In this document: positions 8,595 to 17,427 of the stretch, piece by piece
Layout of the letters: each line of letters starts with the position of its first letter
Position numbering within the stretch: position 1 is the first letter of the stretch
Assembly: GCA_946560065.1 (NCBI GenBank)
Contig: CAMNUE010000004.1
Coordinates: 90,296 to 154,295, forward strand
Source: an uncultured bacterium
GTDB lineage: Bacteria; Bacillota_I; Bacilli_A; RF39; UBA660
Direction: 5' to 3'
Length of the DNA stretch: 64,000 bases
The notes under the pieces: generated by a model
Told to the model about the DNA's origin: nothing
Seen by the model: the letters and a program-made list of their open reading frames with translations, nothing else
Databases searched by the model: none
Made by a program: the position numbers and the translations under genes

Positions 8595-11027
8595 ATGATA
8601 AGAATAGAAAAAATAGATAAATATTTTAATAGATTTAAAAAGAATAAAATTCATGTTATCAATAATACCTCTTTAGAATTCGGAAATAAAGGTTTGGTTG
8701 CTTTACTTGGACCAAGTGGTTCGGGTAAGACGACATTACTTAATGTTATTGGAGGACTTGATAAGGTTCGTAAAGGTAATATTTATATTAATGATAAGAA
8801 AATTACTAAACGTCTTCAAGGGCATATTGATAAAATAAGAAATTTAAATATAGGTTATATTTTCCAAGATTATAAGTTAATTGAAGATATGTCAGTTTAT
8901 GATAATGTTGCTTTAGTTTTAAAAATGATTGGAATTAAAGATAAAAAAGAAATAGAAAGACGTGTACTTTATGTATTAGATAAAGTAGGAATGCTTAGAT
9001 ATAAGAGACGTCCTTGTAATATGTTATCAGGAGGAGAGAGGCAAAGAGTTGGAATTGCTCGTGCGATTGCGAAAAATCCAAGTATTATTATTGCAGATGA
9101 ACCTACTGGTAACTTAGATAGTAAAAACTCTGTAGAGATTATGAATATTATAAAAGCTATCTCAAAAGATAAATTGGTTATTTTAGTTACCCATGAGACT
9201 AACTTAGCGAAGTTTTATGCATCAAGAATAATTGAGCTTGAAGATGGTAAAATTATTAATGATTATGAAAATAATAATGAAGCTGACTTAGATTATGAGA
9301 TAGGTAACACCTTATATTTAAAAGACTATAAGTATAAAGATAAACTTGGGAATGGAGTAGAGGTTTATTCAAATAATAAAACTGATTTAAATGTTAGTGT
9401 TGTAATAAATGGAAATAATATTTATATAAAGACCCATGATAATCGTAAAATAGAAGTAATTGATGATGAGTCTTCAATTGAAATGATTGATGATCATTTT
9501 AAAAATATTACTATGGAAGAGGCAAATAAATATAAATTTGATTTTAATAGTATAATTAATGAGAAAATGAGACTTAGATATTCTTCTATTTTTAATCCTA
9601 TTTCTTTTATAACTAATGGATTTAAGAAAGTATTTAATTATTCAATACTAAAAAAGATTTTGCTTGGTGGCTTCTTTTTATCAGGGATATTTATTTTATT
9701 TGCGATTAGTACAATTGCAGCTAGTTTGACAATTAAAGATGAAAGATTTGTTAAAATAAATAGAGATTATTTAACAATCAAAGCTAAAAAGTTAAATATT
9801 GATGAATATTTTAATATTGAGAATAATTTAGGAGTTAATTATATAATTCCTACTGATTCGATAGTAAAGCTAAAAGTTAAGACAGATGATTTTTATCAAT
9901 TTAATGGTTATGATTTATTTTTAGAAGGTAGTTTATCTAGTATTAATATGATTGATAGTAGTAAGATTGTTAGTGGTAGAATGGCAGAAAATGATAATGA
10001 AATTGTTGTTGATAAAATGACTCTTGCAAATGTAAAAAAAGAGGATGCTGCTAAGATGATGGGACTTAGAAGTGATAATGATTTTCTTGATAGAGATATT
10101 TTGATTAGTAATATGAGTAATATGAAGATTGTTGGTATTTCTGATACCAATAGTCCAGCTATTTATATGGCTAATAGTAAATTTCTTAATGTAATTTATC
10201 ATGTTAAAGATAATGTCAATGGTGATATGTATGGACAATCAAGTTCGAATAATGCTAATGTTGCTTATGATGATTATACTTTATATTTTGATAAGATTAA
10301 TTTAAAAGAAGGTAGATGGCCGGAGAATGATTATGAAATTGTGGTTAATAATAGTAATCGTGAATTGATGAAGTTAAATAAAGAAATAAATAAAACTATT
10401 AATGGACATAAGCTTAAGGTTGTTGGTTATTATACTTCTAAAGATCAGATAGATACTTATTTTGTTAATGCAAATATGATTAAGATGCTTTTAATTACTG
10501 ATTCATCTGATATTTCAGTTTATTCTAAAGATAAGGATACTGTTTTAGAAAAAGCTAGAACTGAGTTTAAGATTAATATAAAAGATAGTTATCAAGCCAG
10601 CCGAGATGAATACGTTAAAAGTCAAAAAGAAAATATTAAATCTGCTGTAATTAGCTCTGGGATAATAATTGCTATTTCTTTGATAGAAATATTCTTAATG
10701 ATTCGTTCAAGCTTCTTATCAAGGGTTAAAGAAGTTGGAATTTATAGAGCTATTGGTGTTAAAAAATGGGATATTTATGTAATGTTTAGTGGTGAGATTA
10801 TTGCGATTACGATACTTGCGGCTATTCCAGGTATATTAGTGTCTACGTATATTTTAACTCTTTTGACAAAGATATCTTATCTTGAAGAAATGTTTGTTAT
10901 AAATCCGATGTTAGTTGGATATAGTATTTTGTTATTATTTATATTTAATATAATTGTTGGACTTGTTCCAGTATTTAATACACTTAGAAAAAGACCAGCA
11001 GAGATTTTGGCGAGAACAGATATTTAG
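8595..11027 (+). CDS. ABC transporter, ATPase fused to FtsX-like permease half (second subunit)
   Basis: 810 residues from ATG 8595, one base after the preceding stop, with GGAGGAGG at 8581-8588; the earlier in-frame start at 8538 would overlap the upstream gene by 56 nt. Residues 1-225 form an ATPase: Walker A GPSGSGKTT, signature LSGGERQRVGIARA, Walker B IIADEPTGNLD. A ~120-residue linker precedes the first TM (about 358-380), then a large external domain, then three TM segments near 690-795 with the FtsX signature (SRVKEVGIYRAIGV). With 6353 it probably makes a heterodimeric exporter. Fused NBD-FtsX subunits in pairs are less common than separate ATPase and permease. Confidence 0.92.
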   Translation: MIRIEKIDKYFNRFKKNKIHVINNTSLEFGNKGLVALLGPSGSGKTTLLNVIGGLDKVRKGNIYINDKKITKRLQGHIDKIRNLNIGYIFQDYKLIEDMSVYDNVALVLKMIGIKDKKEIERRVLYVLDKVGMLRYKRRPCNMLSGGERQRVGIARAIAKNPSIIIADEPTGNLDSKNSVEIMNIIKAISKDKLVILVTHETNLAKFYASRIIELEDGKIINDYENNNEADLDYEIGNTLYLKDYKYKDKLGNGVEVYSNNKTDLNVSVVINGNNIYIKTHDNRKIEVIDDESSIEMIDDHFKNITMEEANKYKFDFNSIINEKMRLRYSSIFNPISFITNGFKKVFNYSILKKILLGGFFLSGIFILFAISTIAASLTIKDERFVKINRDYLTIKAKKLNIDEYFNIENNLGVNYIIPTDSIVKLKVKTDDFYQFNGYDLFLEGSLSSINMIDSSKIVSGRMAENDNEIVVDKMTLANVKKEDAAKMMGLRSDNDFLDRDILISNMSNMKIVGISDTNSPAIYMANSKFLNVIYHVKDNVNGDMYGQSSSNNANVAYDDYTLYFDKINLKEGRWPENDYEIVVNNSNRELMKLNKEINKTINGHKLKVVGYYTSKDQIDTYFVNANMIKMLLITDSSDISVYSKDKDTVLEKARTEFKINIKDSYQASRDEYVKSQKENIKSAVISSGIIIAISLIEIFLMIRSSFLSRVKEVGIYRAIGVKKWDIYVMFSGEIIAITILAAIPGILVSTYILTLLTKISYLEEMFVINPMLVGYSILLLFIFNIIVGLVPVFNTLRKRPAEILARTDI

Positions 11028-11038
11028 TCTGTTCTTTT
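11013..11038 (+). terminator. Terminator at the end of the fused ABC operon
   Basis: AGAACAGA (11013-11020) pairs with TCTGTTCT (11028-11035), followed by TTT. The stop codon TAG sits in the loop. The T-run is short, so some read-through into the pseudopilin gene is possible. Confidence 0.65.
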
Positions 11039-11090
11039 GATATTTACTTTATTTTTTATTTGTTATAAAATTATTATAGGAGATGATTGT

Positions 11091-11498
11091 ATGAATGATA
11101 AAAGAGGTTTTACATTAGTAGAATTATTAGCGGTTATTGTTGTGTTGGGAATTTTATCTGGTGTTGCGATACAAGCATATTCTAGATATAGGCAAAAGGC
11201 TGTTAATCAGTCATATGATACAATGTCACAGAATAGTGCCAATGCGGCTGAGGAATATTTTATGGATCATATGGCGGAAGATAGTGTTAGTATTGCTGAT
11301 TTAGTTGATTTACAGTACCTTTCCGAGGTTGTTGATCCGCGAGATTCTAGTGCTAGATGTAGTGGAAAAGTTACTAAAATAACGAGCGCTAAAGTAGAGG
11401 GTGATGGAAAAAAAGTCGAATATATTCCTTTTAAAGTTGAGCTTGAATGCATCGAGTATAAGAGTTGTATGAAATATCCTGAAAAAAAGAAGTGTTAG
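11091..11498 (+). CDS. Type IV pilin-like protein (orphan pseudopilin)
   Basis: 135 residues from ATG 11091 (AGGAGA at 11078-11083). The N-terminus is a textbook class III prepilin signal: short charged leader MNDKR, then G|FTLVELLAVIVVLGILSG with the conserved Glu five residues after the cleavage Gly, and a hydrophobic helix of about 20 residues. A small Cys-containing globular domain follows (C84, C121, C127, C135 approximately). Prepilins of this type need a PilD/ComC peptidase and a GspE/GspF-like motor, none of which lies in the window. It could be a competence-type minor pilin; the gene stands alone between a terminator and an unrelated operon. Confidence 0.88.
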   Translation: MNDKRGFTLVELLAVIVVLGILSGVAIQAYSRYRQKAVNQSYDTMSQNSANAAEEYFMDHMAEDSVSIADLVDLQYLSEVVDPRDSSARCSGKVTKITSAKVEGDGKKVEYIPFKVELECIEYKSCMKYPEKKKC

Positions 11499-11581
11499 GT
11501 ACTACTATATTTTTAATAAGTATTTGATTTAAAATGAATAATTTATTTGTGATATAATATATTTATATGGAGAGTGATTAG

Positions 11582-13330
11582 ATGACGCCTTTAAGAGACT
11601 TTTTTACTAAAATATTTAAAACGAAGAATAGAAGTGAGCCTTGGCTTGAGTATTATTCTAAGGAAGAAAGAAAGATTAAGTTTACTGATAAATTAGTATA
11701 TGAATATTTAAAAGATAGTGTTGGTGAAGATAAGGATTATATTGCTTTAAACTATTTTGGAACAAGAATTAGTTATAATGAATTGTTTTTAAAAATTGAA
11801 CAGGCTAGTAGAGCTTTAAGATCAATGGGAGTTAAACCAGGTGATGTAGTGACTATTTGTATGCCAAATACACCAGAAGCAATAATTTCTTTTTATGCTT
11901 GTAATAATATCGGGGCAATTGCAGATATGATTCATCCGTTGTCTAGCTCAGAGCAAGTTAAGAGTTATTTACTTGATTCTAAGTCTAGGTTCTTGATTAT
12001 GTTAGATGCTAATTATGAAAAGTATAAGGAAGTTTTACCGGAGACACTAGTTTATAAAACAGTGTTTGTTTCTCCAAAAGAGTCTATGCCAACTGTTACT
12101 AGTTTAGGTTATCAAATAACACGAGGATTTAAAATTAAAAAACCACGACTAGGTGATATTGATTTTTTGACATGGAAAGAGTTTTTACTTAGAGGTGTTT
12201 CTTATAATAAGCCATTTAATAATCCAATGAAATCTAGAGATGTTGCGATTATTTTACATAGTGGAGGAACTACTGGTAAGCCTAAAGGAATAATGCTATC
12301 TAATTTTAATTTTAATGCTGAATGTCAACAGGATGGTGTTAATGTTTATGATGTCAGACCAAGAGATAAGATTTTAACAATTTTACCAATTTTCCATGGT
12401 TTTGGACTTTGTGTTTGTATTCATTGTCCTTTATGTTTAAAGGTTGAGACAATTTTGATGCCTGAATTTGATGGGGGAAGATTTTATCGAATTATGAAAA
12501 ATTTAAAACCTCATGTTATTGCAGGCGTTCCTACATTATGGGAAGGTATGATGAATAATAAGAAGTTTGATGATGTTGATATGTCACAACTTAAATATAT
12601 TATTTCTGGTGGAGATTATTTAACTGTTCCAATGGAAAAGAAGATGAACAACTTTTTACATACTCATGGAGCAACTATTGATATTTCTAAAGGTTATGGA
12701 ATGACTGAAAGTGTGGCAGCAACAGCTTATACTTTTAATGAAACTAATGAACCTGGATCTATTGGTATTCCAATGGTAGGAAATAGTTTTAAAATTTGTA
12801 ATCCTGAAACACAAGAGGATCTTCCTTTCGGTGAAGAAGGAGAAATTTGTGTTAATGGTCCAACAGTAATGGTTGGTTATTTAAATAATAAAGAGGAAAC
12901 TAAAAAAATATTAAAGAGACACAAAGATGGAAAAATATGGTTACATACTGGTGATTTAGGTTATATTTCCCCTGACGGAATTATTTATTTTACTGGTAGA
13001 TTAAAACGGATGATTGTTTCAAGTGGATTTAATGTTTATCCTAGTGTTATTGAGGAGATTATTGAACAACATCCTGATGTTGCAAAATGTTGTGTTATAG
13101 GTATTCCTCATAAGTATAAACAGCATGTTGCGAAGGCTTTCATAGTTTTAGAAAGAGATCGTAAACCAAATCCTCAAATTAAAAAAGAAATTATAGAACT
13201 TTGCAAAAAGAATTTAGCTGTTTATTCATTACCTAAAGAGTATGAGTTTAGAGATAGTTTACCAAAGACTTTATATAATAAAATAGATTATAAAGAATTA
13301 GAAAAAGAAGAAAAGGAGAAAGCTAAATAG
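11582..13330 (+). CDS. AMP-dependent acyl-CoA synthetase/ligase (class I adenylate-forming)
   Basis: 582 residues. It has the ordered motifs of the ANL superfamily: A3 phosphate loop HSGGTTGKPKG (about 220-230), A5 YGMTES, A7 TGDLG, A8 GRLKRMIVSSGFNVYPS, and the C-terminal catalytic Lys region LPKTLYNKIDYKEL. These enzymes activate a carboxylic acid to an acyl-AMP and pass it to CoA; the length and the hinge motif fit medium/long-chain acyl-CoA synthetases. The substrate cannot be read from sequence. The promoter has an extended -10 (TGATATAAT ending at 11558). It is first in a likely operon with the ASCH and TPR genes. Confidence 0.9.
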   Translation: MTPLRDFFTKIFKTKNRSEPWLEYYSKEERKIKFTDKLVYEYLKDSVGEDKDYIALNYFGTRISYNELFLKIEQASRALRSMGVKPGDVVTICMPNTPEAIISFYACNNIGAIADMIHPLSSSEQVKSYLLDSKSRFLIMLDANYEKYKEVLPETLVYKTVFVSPKESMPTVTSLGYQITRGFKIKKPRLGDIDFLTWKEFLLRGVSYNKPFNNPMKSRDVAIILHSGGTTGKPKGIMLSNFNFNAECQQDGVNVYDVRPRDKILTILPIFHGFGLCVCIHCPLCLKVETILMPEFDGGRFYRIMKNLKPHVIAGVPTLWEGMMNNKKFDDVDMSQLKYIISGGDYLTVPMEKKMNNFLHTHGATIDISKGYGMTESVAATAYTFNETNEPGSIGIPMVGNSFKICNPETQEDLPFGEEGEICVNGPTVMVGYLNNKEETKKILKRHKDGKIWLHTGDLGYISPDGIIYFTGRLKRMIVSSGFNVYPSVIEEIIEQHPDVAKCCVIGIPHKYKQHVAKAFIVLERDRKPNPQIKKEIIELCKKNLAVYSLPKEYEFRDSLPKTLYNKIDYKELEKEEKEKAK

Positions 13331-13357
13331 TTTTCTTCTTTAATATTTGGAGGTTAT

Positions 13358-13750
13358 ATGAAAGTTTTAAGTTTAAGAGAGCCTTATGCAACTCTAATCA
13401 AAGAGAAGATTAAAACTATTGAGACTAGAAGTTGGAAGACTAGTTATCGAGGAGAGTTATATATTCATGCTTCTAAGACTAAAATGATAAAGGAAGACAT
13501 TAATAATCAGAAATTGATGGATTTAGTTGGGGATAGTGAATTAAATTTTGGCTATATCATTTGTAAGTGTAGATTGGTTGATTGTGTATATATGGATAAA
13601 GAATTTGTTCATAAAATGAGAGAGAATAAAAATGAGTTTACTTGTGGTATATATAGTGAAGGAAGATATGCTTGGATTTTAGAAGACATTGAAGTGATTG
13701 ATAAGATTCCAGCGAAGGGAAAACTTAATATTTGGAATTATCTTGATTAA
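13358..13750 (+). CDS. ASCH-domain protein
   Basis: 130 residues, GGAGG ribosome site. The N-terminus LSLREPYATLIKEKIKTIE with TRSW is the hallmark of the ASCH (ASC-1 homology) beta-barrel, and Y-R-G-E-L-x-I-H-A-S follows as in bacterial members. ASCH proteins share the PUA-like fold and bind RNA or modified nucleosides; some act on N4-acetylcytidine. No direct clue to the substrate here. It sits 27 nt after the acyl-CoA synthetase and 42 nt before the TPR gene, so co-transcription is likely but a functional link is not evident. Confidence 0.85.
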   Translation: MKVLSLREPYATLIKEKIKTIETRSWKTSYRGELYIHASKTKMIKEDINNQKLMDLVGDSELNFGYIICKCRLVDCVYMDKEFVHKMRENKNEFTCGIYSEGRYAWILEDIEVIDKIPAKGKLNIWNYLD

Positions 13751-13792
13751 TTAATGTATTTATTTTATTATAGAGAGTTAAGAGGTGAATTT

Positions 13793-14611
13793 ATGACGAA
13801 TAATAATTTTGTTTATAGTTCTTTAGATACAAAGAAGTTAGTTGTGATGATTGAAAAAGAGATTGAAAATAATCTTGAAAAAGCAAAGAGAATGTTCTCT
13901 TTTGTAGATAAAAATACTAACCCAATTGAATATCAGTATTTGTATGGAATGATTAGAGAAAAAGAAATTTATTCTGAATATGATGATAGTATGAGGAAAA
14001 AGTATGATGAATATTTGAGTATGGGAAGAACTGCACTTAAAAAGAAAGACTACAGTCAAGCTTATAATTTATTTGCTGCTGGGTATGATGCAACAAAAAA
14101 TAATGTATTTAGTTATTATATGGGAAAAGCTTTATTTAAAGCAGGAAATAAAAGAGCTGCGTATCCTTATTTTATTGGATATACTCGTTTTGGTGGTTCT
14201 AAGTTACCTAAGGCATTACTATATACTATGGCTGCATATTGTGAAATTGGAAATGAGAAGAAAGCTAGAAAGTATTATACACAGTTGTCTTATATTAATG
14301 AAATATTTAATCATGATTTTAAATTAGTCTCTCCATTTAATAAAAAAGGAAAATTGAAAGATAAGAAAAAGAGATTAATAATGACTGAGAGTGATTTCTT
14401 TGATAAAGGAAAAACTTTAGATTTAGAAAGTTATTATGATTATGACTTTGATAATAAAATCTTAATTATTGAGAGTTTATTTAGAGACGGTAAGTATAGT
14501 GTTGCGATTAATTTACTAAATGAGTTGAATCCTAGTGATAAAAATCAAAGAAAAAGAGTACAAGAAATAGAAAAAAATAAAGTCCTTTATAAAAATAAAA
14601 TGAGTAATTAA
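13793..14611 (+). CDS. TPR-like helical repeat protein
   Basis: 272 residues from ATG 13793 (AGAGGTG at 13781-13787); the ATG at 13754 lacks a ribosome site. The middle (about 75-180) contains paired helices with TPR spacing: ALKKKDYSQAYNLFAAGY, ALFKAGNKRAAYPYFIGY, AAYCEIGNEKKARKYYTQL, and another near the C-terminus (LFRDGKYSVAINLLNEL). No signal peptide or TM, so cytoplasmic. TPR arrays usually mediate protein contacts; the partner is unknown. Last gene before the terminator at 14601. Confidence 0.75.
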   Translation: MTNNNFVYSSLDTKKLVVMIEKEIENNLEKAKRMFSFVDKNTNPIEYQYLYGMIREKEIYSEYDDSMRKKYDEYLSMGRTALKKKDYSQAYNLFAAGYDATKNNVFSYYMGKALFKAGNKRAAYPYFIGYTRFGGSKLPKALLYTMAAYCEIGNEKKARKYYTQLSYINEIFNHDFKLVSPFNKKGKLKDKKKRLIMTESDFFDKGKTLDLESYYDYDFDNKILIIESLFRDGKYSVAINLLNELNPSDKNQRKRVQEIEKNKVLYKNKMSN

Positions 14612-14628
14612 ATTTACTCTTTTTTTGT
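14601..14628 (+). terminator. Rho-independent terminator
   Basis: GAGTAA (14602-14607) pairs with TTACTC (14614-14619) around the stop codon region, followed by TTTTTTT. Confidence 0.8.
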
Positions 14629-14642
14629 GATAAAATAGAGAT

Positions 14643-14712
14643 ATGCAACCGATATTTTACATAATTTCCAAGTAAAATGTATAGAATGCAACTAAAAATA
14701 TTAGTAAAATTG
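14643..14712 (+). promoter_or_regulatory. Copy 2 of the duplicated ~70-bp promoter-like element
   Basis: Ungapped match to 6194-6263 with about ten mismatches. TTTACA (14656-14661), an 18-bp spacer, TATAGA (14680-14685), and TGCAAC at 14644 and 14687. It is the only promoter-like sequence between the terminator at 14628 and the XRE regulator gene at 14735, so it should be that gene's promoter. Confidence 0.65.
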
Positions 14713-14734
14713 ATAGTGTGAAAGAGGTGAAAAT

Positions 14735-16363
14735 ATGAAGTTTGGTGACAAATTAATTGCACTAAGAAAAAAGAGAGGTTTATCTCAGGAGGAGTTGGCT
14801 GAAAAATTAAATGTTTCAAGACAATCTGTTTCTAAATGGGAAAGTAATAATACTTATCCAGAAACTGAAAAGATTGTACAAATCTGTAACTTATTTAATT
14901 GTTCAATGGATGATTTGATTAATGATAAGGTTATAGATATTGATCAAGTTGAGAGAAAGGAAAAGAGCAATTTAAATATTAGTATTGATTCATTGCTTGA
15001 TTTTATTACAAAAACAATTGATATGTTCGCAGGGATGACTTTTACAAGTGGTCTTAAATGTGTAATTGAATTGTTTATTATTGCTTGTGTTATGGCATTT
15101 GGAGGATTTATAGTTATATCAATTGTGATGGGGTTACTGAATAGTGTATTATCATTTATAAGTAACAGATATTTCATTACTAATTTTATTGGTTCTGTTT
15201 TGGGCTTGATTTGGGTTGCTTTAACTTTAATAGTTTTGGTTCATATATTTAAAATCAGATATTTAGATTATTATGAACAAGCATTAAATGAAAAGAGCAA
15301 GAATGAAGATAAAGATGATGTTAAAAACAATAAAGTGAAACTTAAAGAAAATGAAAAAATTAGTCATAGTGAAAAGGTTAAGAATGTTGTGATTAGAGAT
15401 GCTAAGGATGAGCCATTTGCGTTTTTATCAATTCTTTCAAAGATTGCTATTGGTTTTATAAAGTTTTTTGCATTGATGTTTAATTTTGGGACTGTTTGTA
15501 CATTATTTGCATTTGTTGTATGTTTTGTAATTCTAATTCCATTTAGTTTTAATTCAATGTTGTTCTTTGGAATTAATGTAGCAGTTTTTGCGGGTATAGT
15601 TGTAACATTATTACTTATTATTTTATTGTTTAAATTTATTTTTAATAAAAAAGTTAACATTAAAATGGCAATTATACTATTTGTGGTGGCTGTTGTTTTA
15701 GGTGGTGTTGGTTCTGGAATTGGTGTTTTAGGACTTAAGGATGTTGAAGTTAAAAACGTATCTGCTAGCGATAATCTAGTTAAGTTTGAAGATAAGATTC
15801 GTTTTTCGGATAATTTGTATATTAATCATTATGGATATGACGTAGAGTATGTTGTTGATGAGACTATTGCTGAGGGTGATATTTATATAAGTACGAATTA
15901 TGATGACCGTCTATTTAAAGTTAATTCACATTATGACAGTGAAGATGGTATGCGTGGTTATACTTTGCATGCTGATAGTAATATGAATTTTAAAAATATA
16001 TATGATATTTTTATAAAGAATTTGAAGAATAATATTATAGTTGATTATGGTGAAAGTGAATTTGATGTAATAACAGTTAAAGCTAATCAAATGACAATAG
16101 ATAAACTAATGAACAACTTATCAAAGATGTATTTATATGAAAAGACTACTACTGATTCTGGTATTAGAACTAGTAATTATGAATATAGAGTAGAAATTGA
16201 TGGTTATGATTGTTCTGGTAAGTATGATGCCTTAACTGATACTATGAAAATCGATTCTCGTTATTGTAAGTGTGAAAGAAGAACTATTGATACATATAAG
16301 GGAACTAAAGTCATTTATAATTGTGAGTCAACAGAAGAATATGACGATTATTATGATGAATAA
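14735..16363 (+). CDS. Membrane-anchored XRE-family regulator with external domain
   Basis: 542 residues. Residues 1-66 are a clear HTH_3/XRE domain (GDKLIALRKKRGLSQEELAEKL, then SRQSVSKWES). A charged linker leads into several TM segments (about 108-135, 145-172, then a cluster at 228-340), and the last ~185 residues form an external Cys-containing domain. Such proteins are one-component sensors: external binding changes the DNA-binding head. Preceded by AGAGGTG at 14724-14730. Its upstream DNA is nearly identical to that of the ABC exporter at 6353, which suggests autoregulation plus control of that exporter (inference). Confidence 0.85.
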   Translation: MKFGDKLIALRKKRGLSQEELAEKLNVSRQSVSKWESNNTYPETEKIVQICNLFNCSMDDLINDKVIDIDQVERKEKSNLNISIDSLLDFITKTIDMFAGMTFTSGLKCVIELFIIACVMAFGGFIVISIVMGLLNSVLSFISNRYFITNFIGSVLGLIWVALTLIVLVHIFKIRYLDYYEQALNEKSKNEDKDDVKNNKVKLKENEKISHSEKVKNVVIRDAKDEPFAFLSILSKIAIGFIKFFALMFNFGTVCTLFAFVVCFVILIPFSFNSMLFFGINVAVFAGIVVTLLLIILLFKFIFNKKVNIKMAIILFVVAVVLGGVGSGIGVLGLKDVEVKNVSASDNLVKFEDKIRFSDNLYINHYGYDVEYVVDETIAEGDIYISTNYDDRLFKVNSHYDSEDGMRGYTLHADSNMNFKNIYDIFIKNLKNNIIVDYGESEFDVITVKANQMTIDKLMNNLSKMYLYEKTTTDSGIRTSNYEYRVEIDGYDCSGKYDALTDTMKIDSRYCKCERRTIDTYKGTKVIYNCESTEEYDDYYDE

Positions 16364-16396
16364 AAAAGCATTAGAGTAATTTCTAATGCTTCTTTT
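16363..16396. terminator. Bidirectional terminator between convergent genes
   Basis: AGCATTAGA (16367-16375) pairs with TCTAATGCT (16382-16390). An A-run precedes and a T-rich run follows, so it can end transcription from both the XRE gene and the minus-strand gene at 16402. Confidence 0.85.
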
Positions 16397-16401
16397 AATA
16401 T

Positions 16402-17349
16402 TTAATTTATTTCATTGAATTTTTTTTCTTTTTGTTTATATTCTTTTTCCCATTGTTGTGGTCTTAGTTCATGCATTTGTTTACAGAACATTATTTCGTC
16501 CCAAATTCTATCTGCTGTTTTTTTGTTACCATAATAATTTAATAACATATCGTATGTGTATTCATAGAATAAGTCATATCTATCAAATGGGGGAAGTGGT
16601 TCACCTTTATAATTTGCTTCATCATTAACAACGTCCCATTCCCATTCTTCTACTACTTCATCATATTCTTCATCATCGTACCAAAAATCCATTATTAATC
16701 GTTGTTTTTCTTCAATTGTCCAATTAGGATTTCTTAAAATTTGATAGCGAATGTCAAATGCTCCAGAACCATGTGCTTGAGTCTCACTCATAGAAGCGAA
16801 TAGGTGATTCATATAGATACTTTTTGCTTTTAAGCCAATAGGATTAACGCTTCCACCTAATTCAATAGTTGAAGTGATATCATCAGTTATACCATTTTCA
16901 TCTAATTTCTGTTCATAAGCTAAGTCTTCATTATTTTGTTTTACCGTTCCTCTTTTGTTCATTGCTTCAGCAACTGCGAAGTTTTTTTGTTCTTCAGTTA
17001 GTTTTAAATCATGATTCCATAGACTCATTATTAGGAATGTTGTTCTACCATTAATTGATCCGAATCCCAATCTAGCAATATCTGTGTTAGAGTAGATAGT
17101 ATTAATTATTTTTTGATAAATTTCTTTATCAGTATTTTGATAATCTACTAGTAGGGCCTCGGCAATTGTTGTTCCTTTAAAAAGGTCTTTTTCCCCGAAT
17201 TTATCTTTTCTTAATTGAATTGCTTCGGTTAAGACTTCAGGTTCTTTTTTTATATTTTCCCAGATTTCTTCAGGATTTCCTTTTTTAGGAAGTCCATGGC
17301 AAGCTATGTAAAGTTGCTCTTCTAAATCTTTTAATTTATTTGTTGTCAT
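16402..17349 (-). CDS. Hypothetical protein, acidic cytoplasmic
   Basis: 315 residues, with AAAGGAGATAAT before the ATG. No TM or signal peptide. Composition is rich in Glu, Asp, Asn and Trp (WEWDVV, FWYDDEEYDEVVEEW), predicted mostly helical, with no motif that I can name. The opening (LEEQLYIACHGLP-KKGNPEEIW) and the Tyr-rich C-terminus (YDLFYEYTYDMLLNYYG) do not match a family I recall. It stands alone between two terminators. Treat as a real gene on length, ribosome site and codon use; function unknown. Confidence 0.7.
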   Translation of the reverse strand: MTTNKLKDLEEQLYIACHGLPKKGNPEEIWENIKKEPEVLTEAIQLRKDKFGEKDLFKGTTIAEALLVDYQNTDKEIYQKIINTIYSNTDIARLGFGSINGRTTFLIMSLWNHDLKLTEEQKNFAVAEAMNKRGTVKQNNEDLAYEQKLDENGITDDITSTIELGGSVNPIGLKAKSIYMNHLFASMSETQAHGSGAFDIRYQILRNPNWTIEEKQRLIMDFWYDDEEYDEVVEEWEWDVVNDEANYKGEPLPPFDRYDLFYEYTYDMLLNYYGNKKTADRIWDEIMFCKQMHELRPQQWEKEYKQKEKKFNEIN

Positions 17350-17403
17350 ATTACATTATCTCCTTTTAATTATCTATTCTATATTAAATTTATTTTAAAG
17401 TAA

Positions 17404-17426
17404 AATAAAAAATGCTTATAGCATTT
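17404..17426 (-). terminator. Terminator for the ZIP transporter gene
   Basis: AAATGCT (17410-17416) pairs with AGCATTT (17420-17426) around a 3-nt loop; the A-run at 17404-17410 is the T-tract on the minus strand. Confidence 0.75.
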
Positions 17427-17427
17427 C

